Source: Ryuthela nishihirai (taxonomy: Eukaryota > Arthropoda > Arachnida > Araneae > Heptathelidae). From it: a stretch of 64,000 nt of DNA. The stretch is from assembly GCA_038380435.1 (NCBI GenBank), contig JAWZYU010000025.1, forward strand, positions 49,608,691-49,672,690, read 5' to 3'. Each line of letters starts with the position of its first letter. Within the stretch, counting starts at the first letter, position 1. The translations under genes were made by a program, and so were the position numbers. Shown here one piece after another: positions 42,841-53,204 of the stretch. The notes under the pieces were generated by a model. That model was not told the origin of the DNA and made no database searches. It saw only the letters and a program-made list of their open reading frames with translations.

Positions 42841-45800
42841 ACATCATCATCATCATCATCCTCAAGCAGCCATGGGCTACGGAGGTCCAACCAGACCGTG
42901 CAGTTTAATTCTCCAAGCATATCTGTCCTGAGCTACATCTGCTGCATCCGGCCACTGCACACCAATTCTAACAAGGTCCTTTTTGACATTGTCTGCCCAC
43001 CGCATCCTAGGTCTCCCAACTCTATCTGAGGCCTCTAGGCACACTGTTCATAACCCTATTCGCCAATCTATAATTATCCATACGGGCAACATGGCCAAAC
43101 CAGCGAATTCTCTCTCTGCACAATATGCTGCTTAAAGGAGGTTGCAGACTCCTTTGCCTAACCTTATCATTAGTTACAAAGTTAAACCACCTAATACCCA
43201 AGATACTGCGTAAGCATCTAGAATCAAAAGCATATAGTTTCCTGTTATCTTGTTTACACAGCGTCCAAGTTTCACTACCATAACTAACCCTAGAAAGAAC
43301 CAAACTATTATACAGTCTAATTAGTCTTTAGGTGTATACACCTATTTCTCCACAATCTCCATAGATTCTTAAAAGTCCCGGCAGCAATACCTATTCGTCT
43401 GTTAATCTCATGCCGCACATCACCAGTATCAGTTACCTAGCTCCCAAGGTAATTAAACTGTGACACCTGCAAAGACTGCAACCATTCAGATTAACTGAAT
43501 CACAACCTGCCTGACCAATTTTCATCACTTTAGTTTTCTCTCTGTTTACCACCAAACTTACTGCACTACCAGTCTCATCAACAGCTCGAATGAAAGAGTT
43601 CATCTCATCAACATCATTTGCCAAAAGGGCTAAATCATCAGCATAATCTAAATCAGAAATTTTCGTATCTCCAGCCCATTTAAGGCCAAAAGCTTTCCCT
43701 TGAAGTGAATTTCGCATAACATAATCAATAACCAAGCTAAAGAGAAAAGGAGACAAAATGCACCCTTATCGAACACCAGAAGTAATGCTAAACCAATTGC
43801 TACAGGACTTACCAACTCTCACACATGACTCAGTGTTATTATAGAGAACTTTCATTATGTTAACTAACTTGTCAGGTATACCATATGATCTCACAATCAA
43901 CCACAAATTATGACGATCAACAGAGTCGAAAGCCTTTTTAAAATCAACAAAGCTAGCAACCAAAGGTTTCTGAAACTCTAAACATTTCTCAAGAATCTGC
44001 CTAAGTGAAAATATCTGATCTACACATCCCCTACCACTTCTGAATCCACATTGCTCATCACTCAATTGACTGTCAACCAGATTCTTAATTCTATTAAGCA
44101 CAATCATGGAAAGAACTTTACCTGGAACAGAGAGTAGGCTGATACTCCTATGGTTATCACAAGAACTGCGATCACCTTTTTTGAAAATAGGGATAATAAT
44201 AGCTCTGGTAAAATCTTTAGGAACCATGCCTTTATCATAAATGTTATTCAAAATTTCGGTCATCCAAATGGTAACTGAAACATTCCCAGCTCTAAGCATT
44301 TCCGTAGTAATTTCATCCACCCCTGGGTATTTATGAAGTTTAAGTTTAGAAATAGCCAAAATAACTTCAGATTGTGTTATACGGCCAACATTAAAGCCAG
44401 CAATGCATCTATCATCATTACAAACAATGGGAGTAGAACTAACCACATTTATAGAACATCACTGAAATGCTTAGCCCACCTAGCCATGACAGAATCCTCA
44501 CCTTCTATAACCTTACCTTGTTTATCCTTCAATCCCTTATACTTGTCCGTTTTCTATCACACAAAACATTATCTATCTGGTACAGCTCTCTGCTGTTGTG
44601 CTGTCTAACTGCTTCCTCAGCTTTGTCAGCCAGGCTATCAAGCCAAAGATTCTTATCAGTAGCTAACTGATCCTTTACACGTTTATTAAGTTCTTTGTAA
44701 TGCTTTCTATTAGGACTAGTAGGGTACTGATTAAGGACATTCCTGTAGTTCCTTCTTTCTGAAATAAGCTCAAGTGCCTTATCATTTAAATAATTCTGTC
44801 TCCTCTGCTCCTTTTTCTCTAAAAGTGTACTGTTAGTTTCCAAAAAAGCCTGTTTAAAATGGTCCCATTCTTCCTCAACTTCAGTATTAAGCAAACCATG
44901 ACTGTCATAATGACTAAGTAACCTATCATGGTAAGCTTTAGCTATAACTGGGTCTTTCAGAGCTTCAGTATTAAAGGTAAATTTTTTAACCCTAGCACAA
45001 CACTTTTTAAGTTTAAGTTGCAAGACACTTTTAACAAGGTAATGGTCAGATCCAATTTCAGCTCCCCTGTATGCCCTGGTATTTCTAACAGAACTAGCCC
45101 ATTTGCTGTTAATTAATATATAATCAATCATATTCCTATGCAGCCCATCAGGTGAAACCCATGTGTATTTATGTATGTCGCGGTGTTTGTAATATGTGTT
45201 AGTTATTCTGAAACCATTGAGTTTACTTACCTGTAGGAGACGTTGCCCATTGCCATTGCAGCTACCAATACCAAAAGGGCCTATTACTCCTCCCCAAAGG
45301 TCAGAGTCGGTACCAACTTTGGCGTTGAAGTCACCAAGAACAAGGGTAATATCTCCTTTCTTGACAGAATTCAAAATATCCTGAAGTTGTCCGTAAAAAC
45401 CTATCCTTCTCATCCTCATCAGAATCCTCAGTGTGGGCATAACAGCAGATAACATTCAAGTGTTTAATGCTTGTCTGAAATTTTGCTGTAAGAAACCTTT
45501 CATTAATGCACTCATATCCTAGAAGAGCATCACTAGCATGTCTGCTGAGCAGCAGACCCACGCCTTGGTGATGCTTTCCATCCTCCCTCCCTGTAAAGAG
45601 AAATTTAAAGTTATTTTTAAGTATCTCACCTTTACCTGTCCATCTGGTCTCTTGCAAACATAGAATATCTAGGTTATAGCGCTGGAATTCCTGCATGAGG
45701 ACATCAAGAGAATAATCTCTATGTAATGTCCTCACGTTCCACGTTCCTGCAGAGAGAAAATGATTAGTAGGATTTTTAAAGAAATTAGGTTTATTGAGAT

Positions 45801-46497
45801 TGGTAGGGCCAACAATATCAAACAGCCCCCTGATCGCAGGCATGGGGCAAAGACCTGTTCCTCCTCCGCTAAAGGCTGAAGTCACCGATGCTGGTAGGAA
45901 CTTCAGGCACCACCTTTTCAAGTGGACTTTTTCAAGAACCATATGGCCTGCCTGAGACACATTACTCCAGTTTAGGCTTGACGATGCCCAACTAGCTAAG
46001 TAAGGTTCAGGTACCTGCGATGGCCTCTGATTAGGAGATTATCCACCAGCTGATATAAGGTATCCCATGCCTCTGTTCACTTAGAGCTGGCAACTCAGAA
46101 GCAAACAGAAAACACAGCGGCAGACTCTCCCTCAACAGAGCCCACCAGTGCAGCAAGTCCAGGATCCATAATCAAGCTCAAATCCATAAACAAGTCCAGT
46201 CTAGTAGGTATAAATGGTCAGCACCAGGACCCTGTGAAGTTGACCACTCCTCAGCAGGGTTGAAAAAAAAGAAAAAAGTGGCCATAGATGACCAGATCAG
46301 TAGGCCATACTGAACTGGCAGCCCTCCCCTTCCGTTCCCTTCCAAAAGAGAATATCTCTTTTGAAAGGTACTAACGGCCTGCACCACGAGAAGGCGGGGT
46401 CGGACGTTAGGTGCTAGACCTGGCCGGTTCTGTGCATCATCACTAGGGATTGGTACACAGCTCTCCTTCCAGTTTACGCCTAGCTACCATTTACAGG
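42841..46497 (-). mobile_element. RTE-like LINE, copy 3, near full length
   Basis: About 3.65 kb from the leader (ends near 46497, aactggaaggagagctgtg) to a 3' (ATG/GAT)n tail at 42841-42860. It has no poly-A, no separate ORF1 and no RNase H domain, which with the C-terminal block fits an RTE-type layout. It is the best guide to the family. Confidence 0.9.
43022..45960 (-). pseudogene. Endonuclease-reverse transcriptase of LINE copy 3, broken
   Basis: Endonuclease: AGTWNVRTLHRDYSL (about 45745), LCLQETRWTGKGEI (45665), then after a frameshift near 45400 GDFNAKVG (45320) and SDHYLV (45045), the usual AP-endonuclease catalytic segments. A linker with a charged helix-rich part follows (44900-44530). 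After frame changes near 44530-44447 the RT runs from 44446: IPIFKKGDRSS, SLLSVPGKVL, FVDFKKAFDSVDRH (about 43960-43920). A TAA at 43766 falls in the conserved GVR-Q-GC turn, where CAA is expected. The next frame (43756-43433) has LSPFLFSLVIDYV-like sequence and YADDLALL, the catalytic Asp pair. The C-terminal part 43303-43022 has GHVARMDNYRLANRVMN and continues in another frame. At least four frame changes and one stop make it inactive. Confidence 0.9.
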
Positions 46498-46890
46498 CCA
46501 CTTAGACTACAGGAATATTTAATTCTAAACATAATCTTTATGTTTTAAGTTTTTGAAATTTGCCATAATCGCATTTTTTTTACCTAATTCATGCTATAAC
46601 ATTTACGAGACATTTTCCGGTGAATTATTACAGTTCAGTTTCATATTTAACTGTTCCCGCAATAGTGAATCCAGTCATGCCAGTCGGAATCAATTGCGTG
46701 TTCCGTTCAGTTGTTTTAGTTGCGAGAAGCGCACTTTGCCTTAACGCTTAGAACAAGATTAAGAAAGGAAATTCACTAAACTATTTTTCAAGATAGGGCT
46801 TTACCAAGGACGAACTTTGACCTTCTGAGGTGACACTCTATTGACCTTCTGAGGTGACATTCTATTGACCTTCTGAGGACGAACTTTGAC
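46498..46890. other. No gene; short 22-bp tandem at the end
   Basis: A 63-codon ORF has no domain. At 46818-46895, gaccttctgaggtgaca-tctatt occurs three times, the last unit diverged. Confidence 0.45.
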
Positions 46891-46894
46891 CTTC

Positions 46895-48340
46895 TGTGAC
46901 AAATTTAAGAGGTCCTAAAAATTCTCAAGTCGAAATCAAAGCCAGATGTAATAGGGGCCCATCCCCCCCCGCCCCCGTCAACACCACCGCTTTGAAAATG
47001 CTAGTAATGGTAATGGAGACAAAACATTATTAAACTTGTGCACATTTCACTATTTTGAAAAAGTCTTTTAATGGTTTTAAAAATTAAGGGAAAAATGCTA
47101 TACTCTAAAATAAGGCTGGACTCCGGATAAACTAACTAAGCTACATCCTCATCATTATGAGGGGCCTCAGAAAATTAAGTTTAAAGTTTACTGTGTTACG
47201 TTTTTTTAATATTTAAATTAATCTGTTTTGCAAACACTATTCACCTCAGCTGTACACAATCATCATTGTATACCAATGGTAGTATAATGTTTTCACCACA
47301 TCTGTTTCGCTTTACTTTTCGGTATCATATCATATGTTCCCTTCAATCAGAATAATAAACTTACATTTCGACCACACCATTATCTAGGGTTGGGTTGTTT
47401 TACCTCTGAGCGGCACTTTTTTGCACACCATGGGCTAAATGGCCAGGTCTCATGGACCCCGAAGGCTCAGAGAAGGTTGGGGGAGAGGACACACTGGAAC
47501 AGCTGTTGGGAGACAGATGGTAGTCTCCCGTCAAGGCCATCCAGCGTGTTCTTTAACGTGCACAGGGTATGGCTCTCCCGCGCACGGGGCCACGGCTTAA
47601 CGTCCCATCCGACGGACAGCGGCCTTTCCAAGCCCATCGGTGTCCCCTACTGACCGTGGGCAGGGCGGGGAATTTTGCGGAGATAAATCTCAACGCTGAT
47701 GCAGCTGGGACTCGAACCTGGGAACTACAGATTACGAGCCTGGCGCGCTACCGACTGAGCCACCCCCGCCCCCCAGTATCTAGGGAAAAGTGTGGAAAGG
47801 GCATGTGATGCAATTGAGCTAGAAAAAAAAGTGTAAAAAGAGACCAAGAAACTAAATTTACTTTGCAGTATATCATTTTCCCCTTTAGTTTTAAAATCTT
47901 TAAAATATTTTTTGAAAATAGTGAAATTTGCACAAGTTTAATCATGTTTTGTCTCCATTACCATTACTAGCATTCTCAAAGCTGTGGTGTTGGGGGGGGG
48001 GGGATGCTCCCCTCCTAGTTCTCGCGACTGATTTCGACTTGAGAATTTTTGGGGCCTCTTAAACTTGTCACAGCTTAGGGTTTTAGTCTCCTCTTATACT
48101 TTTTTTTCCAGCTCAATCGCGTCATCCTCTACTTTTCGTAGATTTTCTCAAAAAGTAAACGAAATAGATGTGGTTAAAACATTACACTACTATTGGTATA
48201 CAATGATGATTGTGTATAGCTGAAATGAATAGTGTTTGCACAACAGATTATTTTAAATATAAAAAAATTCGTTACACACTGAACTTTAAACTTAATTTTC
48301 TGAGGCCCTTCATAATCACGAGGTCCTAAACTGCAGCTTA
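46895..48340. repeat. Inverted copies of two blocks in unusual order
   Basis: Block A (46895-47090) and block B (47155-47310) recur as reverse complements at 47870-48075 (A') and 48150-48330 (B'). The order is A-B-A'-B', not the B'-A' of a simple palindrome. Block B also resembles 51010-51110. A SINE-A (47390-47776) lies between. Confidence 0.7.
47390..47776 (-). mobile_element. SINE-A, full length
   Basis: TSD tatctaggg (9 bp) at 47381-47389 and 47777-47785. Confidence 0.94.
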
Positions 48341-48510
48341 GTTTGCTTATGCGTAAGTCCGTCTCTGTCCTTTCTTAATTACCATTCAGAGAGTTTTTGA
48401 AATTAACAAAATGGTTTGTGCATTTGTCAAAACAGTTGTTCCACCATATCTTTCGAACGCGATGGAGAAACTTAATGATTTATGTGCAAAAGAAAGTTTG
48501 TAACACGGGG

Positions 48511-49093
48511 TTGGGTTGTTTTACCTCTGAACGGCACTTTTTTGCACACCATGGGCTAAATGGGAAGGTCACAAGGACCCCGAAGGCTTAGAGAAGGTTG
48601 GGGGAGGGGACCCACTGGAACAGCTGTTGGGAGACAGATGATAGCCTCCCGTCAAGGCCATCCAGCGTGTTCATTATCGTGCACAGGGTATGGCTCTCCC
48701 GCACAAGGGTTAGGTTGTTTTACCTCTGAGCGGCACTTTTTTGCACACCATGGGCTAAATGGCCAGGTCACATGGGCCCCGAAGGCTCAGAGAAAGTTGG
48801 GGGAGGGGATCCACTGGAACAGCTGTTGGGAGACAGATGGTAGCCTCCCGTCAAGGCCATCCAGCGTGTTCTTTAACGTGCACAGGGTGTGACTCTCCCG
48901 CACACGGTGCCACGGCTTAACGTCCCATCCGACGGACGACGGCCTTTCCAAGCCCATCGGTGTCCCCTACTGACCGTGGGCAGGGCGGGGAATTTTGCGG
49001 AGATAAATCTCAACGCTGACCCAGCTGGGACTCGAACCTGGGAACTACAAATTACGAGCCTGGCGCGCTACCGACTGAGCCACCCCCGCCCCC
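48511..49093 (-). mobile_element. SINE-A with extra 3' copy, second junction type
   Basis: Full SINE-A (about 48709-49093) plus a partial extra 3' copy (48511-48708) reaching back to the tgtgcgggagag block, farther than in the 2341 and 58020 copies. TSD tgtaacacgggg at 48499-48510 and 49094-49105. Confidence 0.93.
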
Positions 49094-49471
49094 TGTAACA
49101 CGGGGAGTGACATAGGCTGTATCTCCAGAATGCGGGTACCGAAAGTAACAATCTATGCGTCAAATGGAAGATTCTAACACGGGGAGTATCATAAGCTACA
49201 AAACAATTGATTGCTATGTCCCCCCCCCCCCACACACACTAAAACGAGGGAAATATGAAAACGATTGTGCCGCTATATCTTCGGAATGCAAGTGCTGGAA
49301 GTAATAAGCTATATCTGTCAAATGAAAGCTTCTCACGAGTGGAGTGTCAGAAGCTCTAAAAAATTACCCCTCCCATGCTTTCTCCCCCCCCCCCGACCTC
49401 CTGAAAAAGAGAAAACGTGAAAGCGATTGTTCTGCTATGTCTGCAGAACTCGAGTGCAGAAAGTATGCATT

Positions 49472-49660
49472 AAAAAAAATAAATAAATACCCCCTCAAGC
49501 AGCTGCTTGCCACAGAGGTCTGACAGGAGCCTGTCAGTTTATATGCCACAGTAGAAGATCTGAGAGGATGGAAGGACATCAGCAGAAAACAACACCAACA
49601 TCCATGCCTTATCCGGGGCTCGAACCGAGTTCCCTTAGATCAGTAGCCTGGCGCGCTATA
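49472..49660 (-). mobile_element. SINE-B, head shortened
   Basis: Tail, body and part of the tRNA-like head. The B box region has lost bases (gctcgaaccgagttccc). Flanks share a tatgcattaaa repeat that is probably the TSD. Confidence 0.88.
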
Positions 49661-49909
49661 CAAACATTAAATAAACAAGTTATGCATTAAATAAAAGCTT
49701 CTGACGCGGGAAGTGTCATGGGCTATTAAAAAAATTGACCACTTATGCTTTCTTCTCCCCTAAAAAAATGTGAAAGTCGTTCTACTATATCTTCTGAATG
49801 CGAGGGCCTACAGTTACGAGTTAGATATCAAATAAAAGCTCCTATAATGACCGTCATAAACTATTTCGAATTTTGCCCACCATTCTCCCCCCCCCCCCCT
49901 TATTATTAC

Positions 49910-50372
49910 TTATTGGTGTCCCCTTTCTCCTCTTCCTTTCTAACTCATTGGTGTCCCTTTTCTCCTCTTCCTTTCTAACTCATTGGTGTCCCTTTTCTTC
50001 TTCTCCTTTCTAACTCATTGATGTCCCTTTTCTCCTCTTCCTTTCTAACTCATTGGTGTCCCTTTTCTTCTTCTCCTTTCTAACTCATTGATGTCCCTTT
50101 TCTCCTCTTCCTTTCTAACTCATTGGTGTCCCTTTTCTTCTTCTCCTTTCTAACTCATTGATGTCCCTTTTCTCCTCTTCCTTTCTAACTCATTAGTGTC
50201 CCTTTTCTTCTTCTCCTTTCTAACTCATTGATGTCCCTTTTCTCCTCTTCCTTTCTAACTCATTGGTGTCCCTTTTCTTCTTCTCCTTTCTAACTCATTG
50301 GTGTCCCTTTTCTTCTTCTCCTTTCTAACTCATTGGTGTCCCTTTTCTCTTCTTCCTAACTCATTGGTGTCC
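49910..50372 (+). repeat. 35-bp satellite array, forward block
   Basis: About thirteen units of 35 bp (gtcccttttctcctcttcc plus tttctaactcattggt). ggtgtccc/ctcctcttcc and gatgtccc/cttcttctcc units alternate, giving a 70-bp dimer in the middle. Confidence 0.93.
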
Positions 50373-50597
50373 CCCCTGATGAAACGGGGGCGGATTTTCG
50401 CGGTGTTCGTCTTTAACGACTCATATTGCAAATTAAAGAATGTGACGTCTAAATCATGGGCTACCAGAATCACGAGGCCAAAAGGGAGGGAAAATGTGGT
50501 CGATGTTTATGAGTCAAATATCAGATGAAAGTTTCTGAAGGTAGGTGTTCTTAGTGACAAAGAAAAAACATAAATAAGTTAAAAATTTTAAAAAATA

Positions 50598-50842
50598 CCT
50601 ATCTTTCTGCATGTTCCCTAAAAAGTAGAAGACAAACCTAGAGTATATCGATAGTGCAATCAGAACCTGATTCGTATTCATTTTAAAAGAAAATAGGGGC
50701 CGATTTACCTACTCAATAAGATTGCCGGGCGCCCTATCTTCCTTTGAAGTGAATGCGAACTCAGTGACCGATTGCACCATCGATATGCTTTAGGTTTATT
50801 TTCTATTTTTCAGGGAGCATACAGGAATATAGGCAGTTTTCA
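50598..50842. mobile_element. Palindromic element, about 245 bp
   Basis: Arms of about 90 bp: catgttccctaaaaagtaga to gattcgtattcattttaaa pairs with ttgaagtgaatgcgaactc to tttttcagggagcatac. Probably a MITE; no TSD assigned. Confidence 0.75.
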
Positions 50843-50869
50843 TTTTTTTTTTAATTATTCTTAGGTTTC

Positions 50870-51005
50870 TTCTTTTCCAACCCCATTGGTGTTCTTTCTT
50901 ACCCATGCTTTTCCAAAATCCCTTATTGTCGTCCCTCCCCGGGCATTTCCGAATTCACTGATGCTTCATTCCCTGCGCTTTGCTAAACCCATAATGCCCT
51001 CTCTC
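50870..51005 (+). repeat. Degenerate piece of the 36-bp satellite
   Basis: Blocks such as ccattggtgttctttc, ttattgtcgtccctcc and ttcactgatgcttc keep the spacing of the family at low identity. Confidence 0.55.
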
Positions 51006-51144
51006 CAGGGCCAGACTTATGCATAAGCTAACTAAGCTACAGCTTAGACTCTCACGATATGAAGAACCTCAGAAAAATGCATTTTAAAGTTTACTGTGTA
51101 GCAGTTGCAAGCTTTCATTAGTTATAAATTATAATAATTTTCTA

Positions 51145-51602
51145 ACTATATAAGTTTCATGTGTATTATTTAATGTGTATTATTAAATAATACACATGAA
51201 AATAGTTAGAAAGGAAGAGGAGAAAGGGGACACCATGAGTTAGAAAGGAAGAGGAGAAAAGGGACACCAATGAGTTAGAAAGGAAGAGGAGAAAAGGGAC
51301 ACCAATGAGTTAGAAAGGAGAAGAAAAGGGACACCAATGAGTTAGAAAGGAAGAGGAGAAAAGGGACACCAATGAGTTAGAAAGGAAGAGGAGAAAAGGG
51401 ACACCAATGAGTTAGAAAGGAAGAGGAGAAAAGGGACACCAATGAGTTAGAAAGGAAGAGGAGAAAAGGGACACCAATGAGTTAGAAAGGAAGAGGAGAA
51501 AAGGGACACCAATGAGTTAGAAAGGAAGAGGAGAAAAGGGACACCAATCAGTTAGAAAGGAAGAGGAGAAAAGGGACACCAATAAGTTTGAAAAAGCCAA
51601 TA
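51145..51602 (-). repeat. 35-bp satellite array, inverted block
   Basis: About eleven units on the minus strand (gaaaggaagaggagaaaagg, then gacaccaatgagtta), more uniform than the forward block. It is preceded by a hairpin (tttcatgtgtattatttaat and partner, 51160-51202). Part of that hairpin, ttaaataatacacatgaaa, recurs at 52107-52125 before the next forward block. Confidence 0.9.
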
Positions 51603-51693
51603 AGAGAGAGGCAAGGCCGGACTTTGACATTCCGATGCCCAAAGCTATGTCAAGTTCAAGAGGCCCCAAAATTTCGAAATTGAAATATGCAGT

Positions 51694-52075
51694 TGGGTTG
51701 TTTTACCTCTGAGCGGCACTTTTTTGCACACCATGGGCTAAATGGCCAGGTCACAAGGACCCCGAAGGCTCAGAGAAGGTTTGGGGAGGGGACCCACTGG
51801 AACAGCTGTTGGGAGACAGATGGTAGCCTCCCGTCAAGGGAGTCCAGCGTGTTCTTTAACGTGCACAGGGTATGGCTCTCCCGCACACGGGGCCACGGTT
51901 TAACGTCATATCCGACGGACGGCGGCCTTTCCAAGCCCATCGGTGTCCCCTACTGACCGTGGGCAGGGCGGGGAATTTTGCGGAGATAAATCTCAACGCT
52001 GACCTAGCTGGGACTCGAACCTGGGAACTACAGATTACGAGCCTGGCGCGCTACCGACTGAGCCACCCCCGCCCC
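51694..52075 (-). mobile_element. SINE-A between satellite blocks
   Basis: TSD aaatatgcagt at 51683-51693 and 52077-52087. Near-consensus; atatccgacgg and gacctagctgg changes. Confidence 0.95.
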
Positions 52076-52106
52076 AAAATATGCAGTATTGTGACAGAAG
52101 GTAACA

Positions 52107-52967
52107 TTAAATAATACACATGAAACTTTTTCAAACTTATTGGTGTCCCTTTTCTCCTCCTTTCTAACTCATTGGTGTCCCCTTTCTCCTCTTCCATTCC
52201 AACTCATTGATGTCCCTTTTCTCCTCTTCCTTTCTAACTAATTGGTGTCCCCTTTCTCCTCTTCCATTCTAACTCATTGATGTCCCTTTTCTCCTCTTCC
52301 TTTCTAACTCATTGGTGTTCACATTTGTTTCTTCCTAGCTTTTCTAAACCCATTGTTTCCATTTTCTTTTCCCGGGTATTCGAAAGTACTGGTGTCATCA
52401 AAACCTTGGCTTTCCCGGGCACAATGATGACGTCTTTCTCTTAATCTCTTACAAAATTAACGAGGTCCTCTTTCCCTCTGGATTTCTGCACCACATTAAT
52501 GACATCTCTCCCTCTGGATTCTGGCAACATGTTGATGTCCTCTCTCCCTCTTGGTTTCCGAAACCAATTGAATCCTCTTTCTCTCCGAACTTTCGAAATT
52601 CCCTGATATCCTCTTTTCCTCTGTATTTTTGAAACTCATTAACGTTCTTTTCCCTTTTTCCCTGGTTTTTTTCAAATTCATTTGTGTTTCTTTCCCTCTG
52701 GATTTTAGCAACACATTAATGTTCACTTTCCCTCCGACTTTCAAAACCAGCAGATTCCTCTTTCCCTCTAAATTTTTTAAAATTCTCCGATGTCCTCTTT
52801 CCCTCTGTGTCTTCGAAACTCATTAATGCTCTCTTTCCCTCTGGATTTTTGAAATTTATTGATGTCCTCTTTCTCTCTGTATTGCTGAAAACAACTGATG
52901 TCTTCTTTTTAGCTGGATTTGCGAAACCCATTGATGCCTTGTTTCCTTCTGGGGTTTTGCAACATAT
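52107..52967 (+). repeat. 35/36-bp satellite, forward, grading into degenerate units
   Basis: Starts with ctttttcaaacttattggtg, the inverse of the end of the minus block. It runs through about five regular 35-bp units (to 52320) and then about seventeen diverged 36-bp units of the type gtcctctttccctctgga plus a gaaactcattgat-like end. It is cut by the LINE at about 52968. Confidence 0.85.
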
Positions 52968-53204
52968 TTTTTTTTTAATAATAATAATCTTTATTCATAT
53001 TCATGTTAGTTATACAAAAGTTTAAACAAATGACCCGCAAAGCATCTGTTTATCTGCAGGAGAGAAGAATAATAACGTTACATGAAAATACACAAGATAT
53101 AGTTTAAAACAATGTCATCAAATTATATGAATTTCAGTGGAAGCTCCATTGTGGTGGTTGAAATTTTTATTTAAAATTTAGTGCCGAGAAGAAAATTTTT
53201 TGTC

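Larger units (their letters stand above)
48420..50560. repeat. Diverged tandem array with units of about 155 bp
   Basis: Repeated order of blocks: a ctatatctt-cggaatgcgag block, a tcaaat-gaaagcttct block, a gtgtcata-gctat block, then a C-rich run. Units start near 48430, 49115, 49270, 49430 and 49780, and a last partial unit lies at 50450-50560. A SINE-A (48511-49093) and a SINE-B (49472-49660) are inserted in it. Confidence 0.75.

Noticed and set aside
42841..46497. RTE-like LINE as the partner that mobilises SINE-A or SINE-B
   Set aside because: Its 3' end is (GAT)n and shares no visible terminal sequence with the CCAAC-type SINE-A tail or the ATTT-type SINE-B tail.
49910..51602. CRISPR or coding Pro/Ser-rich repeat protein
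   Set aside because: The 35-bp unit is not a multiple of three, so frames shift each unit; there are no spacers.
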